From NCBI GenBank assembly GCA_029582265.1, contig CM055816.1, positions 88,875,204 to 88,939,203 of the forward strand: 64,000 nt of DNA, written 5' to 3'. Positions 37,901 to 52,900 of this stretch are shown here, one piece after another. The notes under the pieces were generated by a model. It made no database searches. It worked only from the letters and a program-made list of their open reading frames with translations, and was not told where the DNA came from. Position 1 is the stretch's first letter, and every line of letters starts with the position of its first letter. Source of the DNA: Zoroaster sp. YZ-2022. Its lineage: Eukaryota > Echinodermata > Asteroidea > Forcipulatida > Zoroasteridae. The position numbers and the translations under genes were made by a program.

Positions 37901-40900
37901 TTGGATGGAAGTGGGACACCTGGCCTGGGCTATACAGTACAGAGTCCCTCAAAATACAACAAAAAACAGCCATTGGAGTTTGATGGGTTTGGGGTTATTA
38001 GATAATGCCCACTGCACAGCTATAGTGCCTGTTATGACACTTTGTTGTAGCATGGTTGCATCCAGTTAATTTGTGTCCCATTCAGTTCTGGAAGTATATG
38101 TACACATGTGGAGTGCCATGGTCGAGGGGTTTAGTGCATCGGATTTGTGTTCTGATGGCTGAGTCATCAGAATGTGGGTTCGAATCCTAACCGCGACCAT
38201 GGTGCTTGTGTCCTTGAGCAAGACACTTTACCATAATTGCTTCTCTCCACCCAGGGGTAAATGGGTACCTGTGAGGGCAGAGTTGGTTGTTGTGTTTGAT
38301 TAGCCCTATATGCGCTGTAATGGCAGCAATTGAGCTGTATACTCCCCAGGGAGCTGAGATGGTTTCAGGAATTATTTATGAGCCTGATGAGCAGGGGTAA
38401 TAATATAATGCGCCTTGAGCACATTTCTTAAAGTCTTGTCGCTATATGTATTGTATTTTTATTCTATCTTAATCTAATTTTATATATGAGGGCCCCAAAT
38501 GATAAAGATGGTTATAAATAAATTCTAGTGTGTATGTCACACTGCCCTGCTAGGGTCAAACATAAGGCACTAACTACTATTTTTGCATTTATACTAATTA
38601 TGGTTGGTTAACAGTTAGTAACAGCCTATTCTTTTATTATTAAGAAATTAACAAAAGTACCGGAGATACATCTTTAGTTTAATAATGACAACATTTGGTT
38701 TACAATGAGCTTAGACCTATGGTACATGCATGTATAATAACATACCCTCTCTGTCTTGGGATAGAGCCTTGAAATGTAGAGAGTGTTGGATTGGAAGCGT
38801 CAAAGTTGCTACTTCGTTGACTCTCAGCTAACTGAGCATCCTTACATTCTATCTGACAATCAGTTGGCGCTAAGGACTGCTTACATATTTCAGCATCTAT
38901 ACAAACACAAATCAATGAGTTAGCTATTAGTAATATGACAAAGGTTTTTAACTTTCTACTCATAAACGTTTCAGCATGGAATTATCAAGTGGGCGTGAGG
39001 CATTGTTTTCATGATTAAATTCATGACAGGTGTGTGATTTGACAAAAGTAAAGAATCCTGAAAAATGGGTAGCGGGCCTGGGTCTCCCTTTGGTCTAGAG
39101 GACAAAGCCCCCATGAACCTCCTGGATGTTTAATTTTGGAGGATTTACAGACTCTCCACATCCCCACAAACAAGAAACTAGAGGTTTGGACACAATACAG
39201 GCTACTACTTTCTTTCATCAGTGACTACTTCTCTTTTTTCAAGAAAAGTTTGAGGCAAAGGGGGATCTGTAAAAAAATCTTGAAATCAGGACAAATCCTG
39301 AGAAACACAGGCCTGTCATGTAACTTTCAGAAAAATGAAATGCCCTGATATTCTACCATGGCTTCTGACTATTGGTCCCTCAGCAATGAAATTGGCCAAT
39401 TGGAATCATTTAAAAGACTGCTAGATACTAACTCCAAAGGCTGTAGGTTCAATTTCTGTATTAGCCATTTTCTTTGCACATTGAAACGAATAAGGACTTG
39501 GCAGAATAGCTCATATATTTTTCCCAACTTTAGTTCAAGCTTTTGTTGGCTCATAACATGATTCAAACAAGGAGAGAGCTTATTTGTTGGTGGGATTCTT
39601 GCTTGTTCTCAATTGTGAATATTTCTTATTGGTATGTACAATGTACCAAGTCCTGGAAGATCAATGTCACATTTGATATTCTGTGATGTTTTTTCACAAG
39701 TGAATACTATTAGTCCTTATTTTAGCAGCAAGGGGACAAAACATTGTATTTGATTTGATTTTGAGCCTTAACTGACTTGGCTAATCACTGTATACTCTGT
39801 GCTTTTGAGTCTTAACTGACTTGGCTAATCACTGTATACTCGGTGCTTTTGAGTCTTAACTGACTTGGCTAATCACTGTATACTCAGTGCTTTTGAGTCT
39901 TAACTGACTTGGCTAATCACTGTATACTCAGTGCTTTTGAGTCTTAACTGACTTGGCTAATCACTGTATACTCAGTGCTTTTGAGCCTTAACTGACTTGG
40001 CTAATCACTGTATACTCAGTGCTTTTGAGCCTTCACTGACTTGGCTAATCACTGTATACTCAGTGCTTTTGAGTCTTAACTGACTTGGCTAATCACTGTA
40101 TACTCAGTGCTTTTGAGCCTTCACTGACTTGGCTAATCACTGTATACTCGGTGCTTTTGAGCCTTCACTGACTTGGCTAATCACTGTATACTCGGTGCTT
40201 TTGAGCCTTCACTGACTTGGCTAATCACTGTATACTCGGTGCTTTTGAGCCTTCACTGACTTGGCTAATCACTGTATACTCAGTGCTTTTGAGTCTTAAC
40301 TGACTTGGCTAATCACTGTATACTCAGTGCTTTTGAGTCTTAACTGACTTGGCTAATCACTGTATACTCAGTGCTTTTGAGTCTTAACTGACTTGGCTAA
40401 TCACTGTATACTCGGTGCTTTTGAGCCTTCACTGACTTGGCTAATCACTGTATACTCAGTGCTTTAGAATGTGTCGATGGAAAGGGATAAATATGCAGAG
40501 TCTATAAAGTTCTTAGCGATGTCAGTGAAGGAAAAAAATCAGATCAATAATTCAATAAGACAAGAAATCCATAATTTAAAGCCACACTTGAACGGAAAGT
40601 TCAATTGTTAAAATGATGTTATTACGCACAGAGTTTTTTCGGAATTTGGATTGAAAAAATTGGGCCCCATTCTTCGGTTTTTGAAAACCTTTCTCCGCTC
40701 TCGCCGTTGGCGGTGTGCTTCCATGGCACCCTACGAAATCAACACTGAAGCACCAGCACCCAAGAAAACTAACGTAAAAGTCCTGGATGTACGACTACAC
40801 GTGACGTCATCAGAGTCATGTAGCGAGCCATAAACCCGTAAGTGGCCATCTTTTTCCATTGTGTTTACGTCTCACAGGCAACTCACCTTCACGGGAGGGC

Positions 40901-43900
40901 ACCTCAATGAATAATGTATGAGACTGACGACGCGGGGGGCTTTTTGCCAAACTCGCTGTGAGGGAGACGCGGAATGCTGGTTTTAATGTTTTTTTTTTAC
41001 ATTAATCATCTTTATTGAAGGTTAACTTAAATATAGTAATCATTAAGCATATATTTAATGAATTCTGGCGAGAAGTAGCCGTGCCCAGTGCCGTTCAAGT
41101 GTGGCTTTAATTATGTTTGTATGTTTATTGAATTAATTCAGCATATGTTTGGGGAGTTATTAATCTGGTAATACCAGCATGCTCACTCGATCAGGCTCAC
41201 TCAGAAATCAACTAAAAATAAAATAAATAAATATCACCTTCTACCATTGTTCACATCTAGTAAGGTAAGTACACTCACTGGCCAAAAGTATTGCAACATG
41301 AATTTGTACGAGACATTGCCTAGACGGATGGCCGCAATTATCAGGTCACGTGGTCACCCGACAAAGTATTGAAGGACTTTGTTTCCGAGCAAGAACAGTA
41401 AAAAAGAACATTGACTTCAAAACACAGGCACTTTCAAGAAGTCTTAAGTAGTGTAAATAAAATAAAATAAATTACTGTAACACAGTTCTCCAAACTGAAC
41501 TTTGGTGTGAATTTCAATGTTGCAATACTTATGGCGAGTGAGTGTACTTGTAGGTTAGATTGATGTTAAAATCAAGCAACATTAACAGATATCAGCGGAG
41601 TTCTTTAGAGGTATTTCACACTGCATTCTCCTATGTCACATAACGATTGAAGCTGTTTATTACATCCAGTATACACTATTGGTAAAATGTCTGTTAATGC
41701 ATTCATACTAAATGGGACAGTATCGTCACGATCAGAGTAGACTTTCAACAGGGCATGGAATCGGTGTCCTAGTATAGGATGAACACAGTGACTGAAAATT
41801 ACTGGCTCATTTATGCAGCAGCAACGGTAATATGACCTTATCATGTAGGTATTGTTTTTAGTCACTTAATTTAATCAGTTTACCAGTTCGCGTCGGAGGC
41901 CGTGTATACACGCAATTTTTTTTTTGCACCACGGATTGGACAGCGTCTAAACACGCCATAGGAAACTCCGGAATATTTGTATGCATGCTCGGTTGAGCCA
42001 CACGTGTACGGTGACATGCTCGGAAGTGCCGGGCCACCCGCTGTGGAAGCTTCCATTAACGTGTGTGTGGGAAAAAGAAACCCGCCACAGGGGCCCAGAA
42101 AAACTTTTTTATTCCCGACGCGAACTGATTAATCTAAAACTAGCACTCTGATTCCATGCCCTATTGAACGTGACGATATTGTCCCTTTAATAAGAATCAA
42201 TAGTATAAAAACCAACCTGTGATGTTGTCGGCTTATTTCATTGTGCCATTAACAAGAAAATATTTAAAATGCATTCAGATTGTTGGTGTTCATTCCGAAG
42301 TGGAATTTCTGCCTTTGAATGACAGAAATTCATTTTGAAAATTATTTCTCTGATTATTTATTTATTAATTTTTTTATGCAATTCGCCCCACACAAGGCCA
42401 ATGGCCACTCCAAGGTGGGAGCTACTAAGTCATTGAGTTGTTACAATGACTCCACACTGAAGAAACCAGCCCCTCGCACCGTAACAAGACAAGTTAATAA
42501 CCAGCCTCTTCACGGTGCGAATAGGACTAAAATATACTAAAACAATAGCTCAGACAGAAATATTTCATGGAATGTTTGATATTATTAACTTTACACTAAG
42601 TAAGTTTTATGTCAAACTTTGCTTATTTAGTTTGTTTAGATTACTAATAGTGTATAGTGGTTTTAAGCACTAACGTATAACAGAATGTATACAGGATGTC
42701 TAAACAAATCCCTGTTTTCCTGTCGCATAATTCAAAATCTATAACATAACCCACATTTATTTGCCCCCATATGTGACCTGTCACCACAAAATGAGCTTAA
42801 AGTCGAAAATTTAAACAACTGAGTTATTGGTATTTCTGAATTCAGTAGAACAAGAGCTTTCCACTGATATATAACACTTGGGGTTACAGCAATCCCCCAG
42901 ACCACCAGAGGGGGATTTGCGACTTTGTTTCCGTCTTTATTTGAAGTTGTTTGTCAGAACACCATAAAAGCTACCAACGAAATTGGCCTGAAATTTAGGT
43001 TTTTAATTGTCTGATCAAACTAAAAATTTGGAATTCGATATTAACCAGTTCGCACCAGGAATAAAAAAGTTTTTCCGAACCCCGTGGCGGGTTTGTTTTT
43101 ACCGCACAAACACGACCAATGGTGCTCACCAGAGCGTGACCGGGGAGACCGCATCTTCCACCGTATGCTTATGGCTCGTTGCCACGTCGACCGGGAATCT
43201 ATACAAATATTCCCGAGAATCCTGTGGCGTGTTTAGACACTCTCCGATCCGCTGTCCAAAAAAAATTGCGTGTATACACGGCCTCCGACGCGAACTGGTT
43301 AAGGAGATTTACAAATTGCAAATATAATAACAAAAAATAAATAGACCTCCCCTCCAATTTTTCACTTTTCCCGCTGTACTGTGAAATGGTATAGTGCGAC
43401 TTTACGCTCATTTCGTTGTAACACGTCACATATAAGATGCCCAATTATTAATCTAAGTTCTGTGAAATGGTTGTCAGATTTGGTTGCCTGGTTTTAAAAA
43501 GAATGTGTCTCATTAGTGTCCATTGACAAACATGGCACAAATGTCACCATCATTACATAATTGCCTTTATTGTGAAAGCTTTCACAGAACACAGTAACAA
43601 AATTGGGCATCATACTTTAAAAAGCAATATATGCATACATCATTACCAATCATGATATATGACATAAAACACAATAAAGGGGGCCACTTTGCATCAGTCA
43701 CGTTAGCAGTTTTTCCAATGGTTGTTATTTATTTTTAAGTACCTGAAACCGACCAAAAAGTGTTTCAACATGTGAATGGACATGCAGGCTTATACTAGAA
43801 CTAATTTGAGTTGATTTATTTTATTTTTGTATTTATTTTTTTACCCTCAAATTTCCATAAAAATTGGACGGAAAAAGTTACCTCACTTTTCCGTCCATTT

Positions 43901-46900
43901 GTTGATGGAAATTTTAGGGCAATTAAAAAAATAATAGTAATAATCAACTCAAATTATCTTTAGGATAAGCATGCATGTCTATTCAAATGTTGAAATTCTT
44001 TTTGGGTGGTTTCAGATATTTAAAAAAAAAAAAAACCATTATAAAAACTGCTAACGTGACGGTAGGAAAGTGGCACCCTTTATTGTGTTTTATGTCATAT
44101 GCTCTCTGTTCAACAAGGCTGTTTGTTTTTTTTAGAAGAAAAAAGAGTCATGCATCTATGTGAAGCATTGTCATGCATAGATTAACATAAGCAGCCCATG
44201 CATGCATTCATATACAGGCAATGCAAATATCATGCAGATAAACGAATTCCTAAATATCCATAGAAGACATGCTAAATCGTCAATCCTGTTAGTATCTCAA
44301 ACATCTTCAGCTTTGAGTAACATTTTATGACGAAGAGCTGTATGTTAAATAAGATTTGTAGCTTTGCATGCTTGTCTCCTTGAGCAAGGCACTTTACCGT
44401 AATTGCTTCTCTTCACCCAGGAGTATAAATGGGTACCTGGCAATAGCTAGGGAAGTAACCTGCGATAGACTGGCATCCTATCCAGGGGTAATGGAAATAT
44501 TCTCAGTCGTTTCATGCCAACAAAACCAGAGATAAACACCGGCCTGATGAGCCAATATGGCTCGGGACAGACTTTTATGCTGAAAAGGATAAGTAATTCG
44601 TTCTGAAAAGAACTGGTCGGTTACAACTCGATGTTTCAATCAGTATGCTGTGATTGTCCATTCTCCTGAGACGATCAGAGCAAAACGTCAAGTTTTAACC
44701 ACCAGTTCAGAACTAATTACTACTCAAAAAATAATTTAGTCTTTACTTGAGCTGTACGTTACATTTAATTTTCACATATTGATTCATTTGTGGTACGAGA
44801 GGCAAATTTCTGGATATCCAACTTTTGCTTTTCGAGTTTTGTTCAAATTTGTTTTTGTTTGAGTTTTATACAAATGCATTTTAGTGAGTTATGAACAGAC
44901 ATAGACATGCAAGAGCAAGGTTGGAGGTTAGAGAAAATTACATGCCAGGGTTGAAGGTAAGGCCAAAAAAAAAATTCTCTGGTCTCTGCCAACATCGCCT
45001 CAGACCTGTGCATTGGTATATTTAGTTTTCCTTTTGCTATGAAATGATTTCCGAATTGCATCCACAATTGATGGATCGGTTCAAATTCTGCCGCGCTGTG
45101 TTTTAAATGACTTTTTCACATAGGGGTATGAACGTTTGCCCGAGTTGTGAGGCCACTCTCAGCCACCATACTTTGTGTATGGGAAATTTGGTCTGGTTCC
45201 AATAACCATGTATACATGTATCACATATTTCACTGCTTGGCAAAAATAGATTATCAACAACAAAAAAGCATCACCACGCCGATTTTGAAGCCGGATCAGA
45301 AACTTGTTTTTTTTTTTTTTTTTAGCCTAAGGGACAGATAGTATATTGCATGCCATAGCAGGAATGGGGGTGAAGTGGAGGGTTAGTGAATGTTACATGA
45401 GGTGAGCGCACCGTTAGCATGGTACCAGCTTGCACCTGTGCCCCAGTTAGGAAAAAAGTAGTTGTTTTTTTCCAAGGTATCGCTGAGTGAGCTATTGGCA
45501 TTACAGCATGTAGTCATGCATCCAGCGTGGTTACCATGTCCATCTCTTGTAGTTGTATGTAGCCATGACTGTGTCTCTGCCCACGCTTGGCTGTTATTAC
45601 TCTGATTAATGGCTGTATTACCAGGGCCAACACCACTACTGTAATCAAATCATACAACTTGAGATTAATAAGGCATACAAAATATACTGACAAATGTCCA
45701 GTCAGCTAAGGGGTTGTCCAAAGTTGTCAACATTTTCACGGTAGTACAATGCATACTTTCGGAGGGGAGGGGGGTCAGCGGCCACGTACTACCGGTACTT
45801 TAGAAGGTGTTTCAACATGTTAGTATGTATAACAGCCAGAAAAAAATTCACTTCACTTTGTACCAAAAAACCAGCAGTAAAAATGTATTGCTCATAAAAT
45901 TTCCTTTTTATCATGTGAACAGCTATCATTGTAGGAGGTACTACGTGTATTTACTGGACACGTACACGGTCACATAGAGGGTACTACGTGTATTTACTGG
46001 ACATGTACACGGTCACATAGAGGGTACTACGTGTATTTACTGGACATGTACACGGTCACATAGAGGGTACTACGTGTATTTACTGGACACGTACACGGTC
46101 ACATAGAGGGTACTACGTGTATTTACTGGACACGTACACGGTCACATAGAGGGTACTACATGTATTTACTGGACATGTACACGGTCACATAGAGGGTACT
46201 ACGTGTATTTACTGGACACGTACACGGTCACATAGAGGGTACTACATGTATTTACTGGACATGTACACGGTCACATTCATCAATATCAATTGAGTCGTCA
46301 AATAAAATGTTGATAAGTACTACTTTGGGGGAGGGGGAGGGGAGGGGGAAGGGGAAAGGGGGGAAGGGGAAAGGGGGAGGGGTCTTGAGAAATAGTACTC
46401 GCTGTACGACCTTGAAAATGTTGACAACTTTAAAGATGCATTCTCGTCATGTTTTTGAGAGCTTATAATTGTACATAGTAGATTTCAACTAATATGTGAC
46501 CCAATGTAAAACAGTCTTGCTGGAACACAATCTTCATTGGTGTGTCTGACCTGATCTTAAGATTCTCTGAATGTTGAAGTCATTTTAGGCATGCCAATGC
46601 ATGCATCGGTAGTTCCAAATGTATAGTGTACATACATGTACATTACAACAACTCACAGAAAACCACAAGAGTCCATCTCCAAAGGAGAATTAAATTTAAT
46701 AAACTTACTCAATGGTGAATCCAGAATTACAGAAAAGAGGAATCAATTTTAAAATATTGCATATGATTTTTTTTGAAAATAGTTGGGAACATGAATCCAG
46801 GTGAAACCTTTTCTAACTAAAATTATCTATTTACAGATAGGACATAAAACACAATAAAGGGGGCCACTTTCCTACCGTCACGTTAGCAGTTTTTCTTATG

Positions 46901-49900
46901 GTTGTAATTTTTTTTTTTAATATCTGAAACCACCCAAAAAGAATTTCAACATTTGAATAGACATGCATGCTTATCCTAAAGATAATTTGAGTTGATTATT
47001 ACTAATATTTTTTTAATTACCCTAAAATTTCCATCAACAAATGGACGGAAAAGTGAGGTAACTTTTTCCGTCCAATTTTTATGGAAATTTGAGGGTAAAA
47101 AAATAAATAAAAAAATTTTAAAATAAAATAAATCAACTCAAATTAGTTCTAGTATAAGCCTGCATGTCCATTCACATGTTGAAACACTTTTTGGTCGGTT
47201 TCGGGTACTTAAAAATAAATAACAACCATTGGAAAAACTGCTAACGTGACGTATGCAAAGTGGCCCCCTTTATTGTGTTTTACGTCATAGATATATTGCC
47301 CGTGTTTGGCTAAGATGACCCACAAAATAGAATTTATAAAGCGAATGAATTTTGGAGGATTACATCATTGTTTAACAAATAAAATGCTAATATTTTTCAG
47401 GAGTGCCGATACGTGGTGATTGTTTTTGTAGGGCACTCATGGTATTTGGGAATACAACTGAATTTCTTAAGTTCTCTGGATTCCATAACCTATGCCTTTG
47501 TATGTCACTATTAACATCTTTAAGTTACTTACACATTCTGCATTACACCAGTATCTTTGCCAATGGATGCTGTGTGTCCAAAAATAAGGATGTTACTAAT
47601 GTATTTATTACTATACATATTTGGAATGTGGTTTCGAATTACGGGATGTGGGTTCGAATCCCAGCCGTGACACTTGTGTCCTTGAGCAAGACACTTAACC
47701 ATAATTGCTTATAGGGGCAGAGGCAGTTTAACAACTGCCTTGTTCTGGACTACCGTAATTTCCGGAATATAAGCCGCGCGGTGTATAAGCCGCACTACCC
47801 CAAAATCACCAAAACAAGATTCATGCGTCAACATATAAGCCGCACCGCGTATAAGCCGCACACACAGAGGCCGCCGGACGCCACTCACTGTCGGTACTTC
47901 GCCACAAGGCGGGTCATAAAGGGGGTCATTGTGTTGCGTTCGAGTCAAAATGTATTGAAAGAGACACAATAGCATACCTGCCAACCTTGACAAGTGAAAA
48001 TTCGTAATACTAAAGTTTGGCACATTTTACGCATGTCCGAAATACATGTGCATGTACAGGAATCAACGCTATGCACTGCTTGTGGGATCGATGTTTCTTC
48101 GACTCCACGTGTTTCTTGACATCGTTAAGGCCACCATGGCTAATGCAGAAATCCGTGCTGCATATTTTACAAAATGCGTTAAGTTCCCCAAGTTTGGTGG
48201 CAGCAATAACTGGGTAGCTTTCTGAGTATTTATCTCGAAATTTCTGCACCATTTTTATTTTGCTGTTCGTTCCGTATCACTATTTACGGCATTCGGGAAT
48301 GTCGAGCGTAGTCCCGCTGGTTGCCTGCTTTCTGCACAACGTACATGTAATCACTACAGCGGCAACCAACGAAGCGATGACTCATCGCCTGCCACGCAGC
48401 GTAACGAATTTTCCTATTGGCTCCTTCCACAGACTACGATATAACGAATTTTCCCATTGGCTCTCTGGTACACGCATGGCATAGACTACGATCTACATCG
48501 TGGATTCTGATGCCGCTGGCGGCGCTAAACGTTACAGCGGTTTTTCAGAAGTTTTGAATAAATCTGTGTGTATCGCGGACTCCGCTCACTAAAACTGACA
48601 ATGACCAGACCATTTTCGCTACGAACAATAAAAGTTTTTAGGTTTCTGTTTCTGTCTGTTTACCAACGATTTTTGCTTAATTGTGCATTGTGTTTTGTTC
48701 TTCAAGATTCATACCTCGGCGCGGCGTATAAGCCGCACCGCGTATAAGCCGCAGGCAACTTTTACCGTGTCAAAATCAACGTATAAGCCGCGGCTTATAT
48801 TCCGGAAATTACGGTAGTTACCCCTCCCAGTCCTATTCGCACAGTGAAGAGGCTGGTTATTAACTTGTCTTGTTTCGGTGCGAGGGGCTGGTTTCTTCAG
48901 TGTGGAGTTGTTGTAACAACTCAATGACTTAGTAGCCCCCACCTTGGAGTGGCCATTGGCCTTGTGTGGGGCGATTTGCATAATTTTTTATTTTTTTTTT
49001 AAATATTCATAAAAAAACTTTTTTTAAATAGTTTTTAAGTTAAATGCTAAAGCAATAATTATCAAAATATTAAAGAAATGGAAAGTCTGTTATGAAATAA
49101 ATTATCAACCAAAGTTTCTCTTTTAGAATCACAATACATCTTAAGAAATGTGACGAGGACAGATTACGCACTATTTAAGGTCATTTTTAGATACATGTTT
49201 CTATAAATACTTCTAGATTTTCATTTAATATGAATGTACATAAACACAGAAACATTTTTAAAGATAGTTATCAACATAACCACAATGACTATGCATTATC
49301 AAAGTACAATTGAGGACTTCCTGGTTGTAATTCCGAAACTTTGTGAGTACCATATAGAATCAATGTGATTTGTATTTTAAGAGTGGCTGGTACCCTACCT
49401 TTAGTGATACTTGCTGATTGCTTCTGTTTCTGTCTTCTTCTCCATAACCATACAGTTATAAGAATGATGGTTACCAGCATGATACTAGCTAGTGTAGCGA
49501 TGAACCAAGGTTGGGATACTACCATGGTAATATTACCTCCTAAATCATCAGTCAGTAACACTACAAAGAGGAAACATATCCCTGGATATTAACATTCTTA
49601 CATGAGACAATTGGGATAGGGTGTATGGATTCACAAAAACATGATTATAGGAAATAATATTTAGAAAGTGTAAAACAATGACTCTAAAAAAAGAACTGAA
49701 GAAATGAAATTAATCCTCCTACTGTTTGACCATTTGAAACCATTCAAAATTTCCACTTACCAAAATGGCCATTGGTTTTGTACACACATGGTGATACCAT
49801 ATGAAGTGTTGGTAGCAAGCTTTACTACCATTCAAATCCATTCAAATGCTTTTTGAATGGTGGATACACTACACCTTGGTGTGTTTCCATAGCCGAATGG

Positions 49901-52900
49901 TTTCAAATGGTGAATGTACTACACAGTGGCTTATAAATCATTCAAATGGTTTTGAATGGTGGATACACTACACCTTGGTGTGTTTCACAAAACGAATGAT
50001 TTCAAATGGTGCATCAACTTGTCTGAAAAAGGCACCAGAACTAGGAGGGTTAATGAACATAGACATGTGACCGGAGTAGGACTCGAACCTGTAACTTCAG
50101 AATTACCGTAATGGTGCTCTACTAACCGAGTTACATGTATCTGTACCAACAGAGTTATATAATCCCAAGGTTCAAGTCCCGCTCTAGTCAATTGTCTTTA
50201 ATAACTCCAAAAATTAATTTCTATATCCCGTCAGTTTCCCTTGGTTGATTTGATGATACAAAAATCATACCAAATCACTGATGACCAGTCTTTCTCATCG
50301 TAAATTTCAGTCTATACAACACACAACAATGACATTCTTTGCAAAGCTTATCAATTTGACAAAACGACAACAAAATCTTTGATTTTTGTTTTGAATATTT
50401 GAGCTCTCCTTTGTTAGATGGGTTGACACCAGGTTCTAGGGGAAAAGAAAGCCTCGCTGAATTTTATTATTTAACATTTGTGCATTTTAACCAGTTCGCG
50501 TCGGAGGCCGTGTATACACGCATTTTTTTTTGCACCACGGATCGGAGAGCGTCTAAACACGCCATAAGGAAACTCCGATATATTTGTATGCATGCCCGGT
50601 TGAGCCATGCGTGTCCGGTGACATGCTCGGAAGACGTGGCCACGTGCTGTGGAAGCTTCCATTAACATGTGTGTGGGAAAAAGAAACCCGCACAGGGGCC
50701 CAGAAAAACTTTTTTATTCCCGACGCGAACTGGTTAAATAAACTGGAATTATCTTGTTTTAGCAATAAACATTAATTGTGTTTTAATTTTATTCATTTTT
50801 GGAGCACTATGACAGGGGTGTGACTTTACAAAAGTAAACAAAATCCTGAAAATTGGTCTAATAATAATAATAATAATAATGTGTGGACGTATATAGCGCA
50901 CGTATCCACCAATTGAGTGGTGCTCAAGGCGCATTATATTATTACCCCTGCTCATAAGGCTCATAAGGCTCATTCCTGAAACCATCTCAGCTCCCTGGGG
51001 AGTATACAGCTCAATTGCTGCCATTACAGCGCATATAGGGCTAATCAACCAACTCTGCCCTCACAGGTACCCATTTAACCCCTGGGTGGAGAGAAGCAAT
51101 TATGGTTAAGTGTCTTGCTCAAGGACACAAGTGTCACTGCCGGGATTCGAACCCACATTCTGCTGCTTACACCAGAACTTGAGTCCGGTAAGCTAGACTG
51201 CTCGACCACGACACTCCATAGAGGACAAAGCCCCCTGATCTTCCTGGATGTTTAATTTTTGGAGGATTTACAGACTCTCCACATCCCCATAAACAAGAAA
51301 CTAGAGGTTTGGACACAATACAGGCTACTTCTTTCTTTCCTTGGTGGCTACTTCTCTTCTTTCAAGAAAATTTTGAGGCATAGGGAGATTTGTATGAAAT
51401 CCTGAAAAATCCTGAAAAAAATAAATCACAGGCCTAATCTAAAACTTGGATATAATGATGAATAAGCCTTTATATCCCTTTTTTTTTTTTTTTTAATTTT
51501 ATTTTATTTTTTTTTTATTTTTTTTAATTTTTTTTTTTTAATTTAATTTTTTTTTTTTTTAAATTTTACTTTAAATTTTTTTCTTTTAATTTTTATTTTT
51601 TATTTATTTTTTTTAAATTTATTTTTTTAAATTAATTTATTTAATTTATTTCCCCCCCCCCTATGCTATCATTGTATATTGTTTGTATTCATGTTTTTCT
51701 TTGTTTCCGCGCCTTGAGCGCCCAGCAGGGTGGATATGTGCGTGCTAAAAATTATTATTATTATTATTAGTAGGGAAGTTTTACCTGGTGGCATGCGTAC
51801 AGTGACTTCTGTGCTGTTAGGTCCTGAGCCTGCTATAGTGAATGCTGCAACGACGACTCTATACACCTTGCTATGTAGTAACCCCATCACCAACACACTG
51901 TGACTGTCATTACTAGCAACAACTGTCTTATGTTGATCTGAGCTGTTACCTAGGATGTACACATAATATCCAGCTAATATACCAGGGACCATCTGAGCAG
52001 GGGGAGGATGCCAACTAACCAGAATGGCCGAGGAACCATTACTCTCTCCATAGACATTCCTTGGAGCGGCATAGGGAACTGTGCAAATATAATGTAATGC
52101 AATAAGTAAGTACAATTTAAAAGATTTTAACCAACCTTATCTACATTATAAAGTATTCACTCTTAAAGCATACATTTATAGACATTTATAGACATTTATA
52201 AAAGATATGCTCCAGTTTTGTGTATCTTGAAATATTAATTAAGCCCCCCCCCCCCCCCAAACAAGTCTCTGGTTTCCGGAGTATTTATGTGTTTTTACAA
52301 AACTGTTTACGGGTATCCGGGTATCCAAAGATTTCCAACTTCAAGTTTCCAGTTCCCGAAATAATCAAAAACAGCCTTAACCCTCCTACACATGGAGGCC
52401 ACTCCGATCCACTAAATTCTGCTCTTGAGCAACCTTCAGTACATACATGTACAAGCCTGCTGTCCTTTCCAAGTAATCTTACAAAATCAACTGTGTGCCA
52501 CCCAAGGACACTGTAAATGTTTGAACATATTAGTATGGCCTACAATGTATCAATGGGAGACCACTTTACCCTGTAATCTCAGTGGTGTGACAGTGCACAG
52601 AAGGGTAACCATAGGAGGCCACTGGCAACAGCTAATGGCTTGGAGTGGCCTGAATGGGTTGTTTCAAAAATTGCGCTGATTGTTGGAGGGTTAATGTATA
52701 TGCACTGTAGGTTAGCAGTGAAGAGTTTTCCATATTTGGTACTTACCATCAGGACCTGTCTTAGAAATAAACACTTTACTCTCTTGTCCTGTGTACTGTC
52801 CTTTGAATGGTGTAATAGTAATTGCATATTGTGTCCATGCAGTAAGATCACTCAATAGCACTGTGCGAATACTATCTGTATCAATAGTTATTATATTAGA

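Noticed and set aside
39760..40466. CRISPR-like regular repeats
   Set aside because: Direct tandem 44-bp units without spacers in a eukaryotic intron; also true of 45935-46275 and 62535-64000.
46720..46790. Possible small exon before a GTAAGT at about 46706 (minus strand)
   Set aside because: A good donor but no AG acceptor within a reasonable distance upstream.
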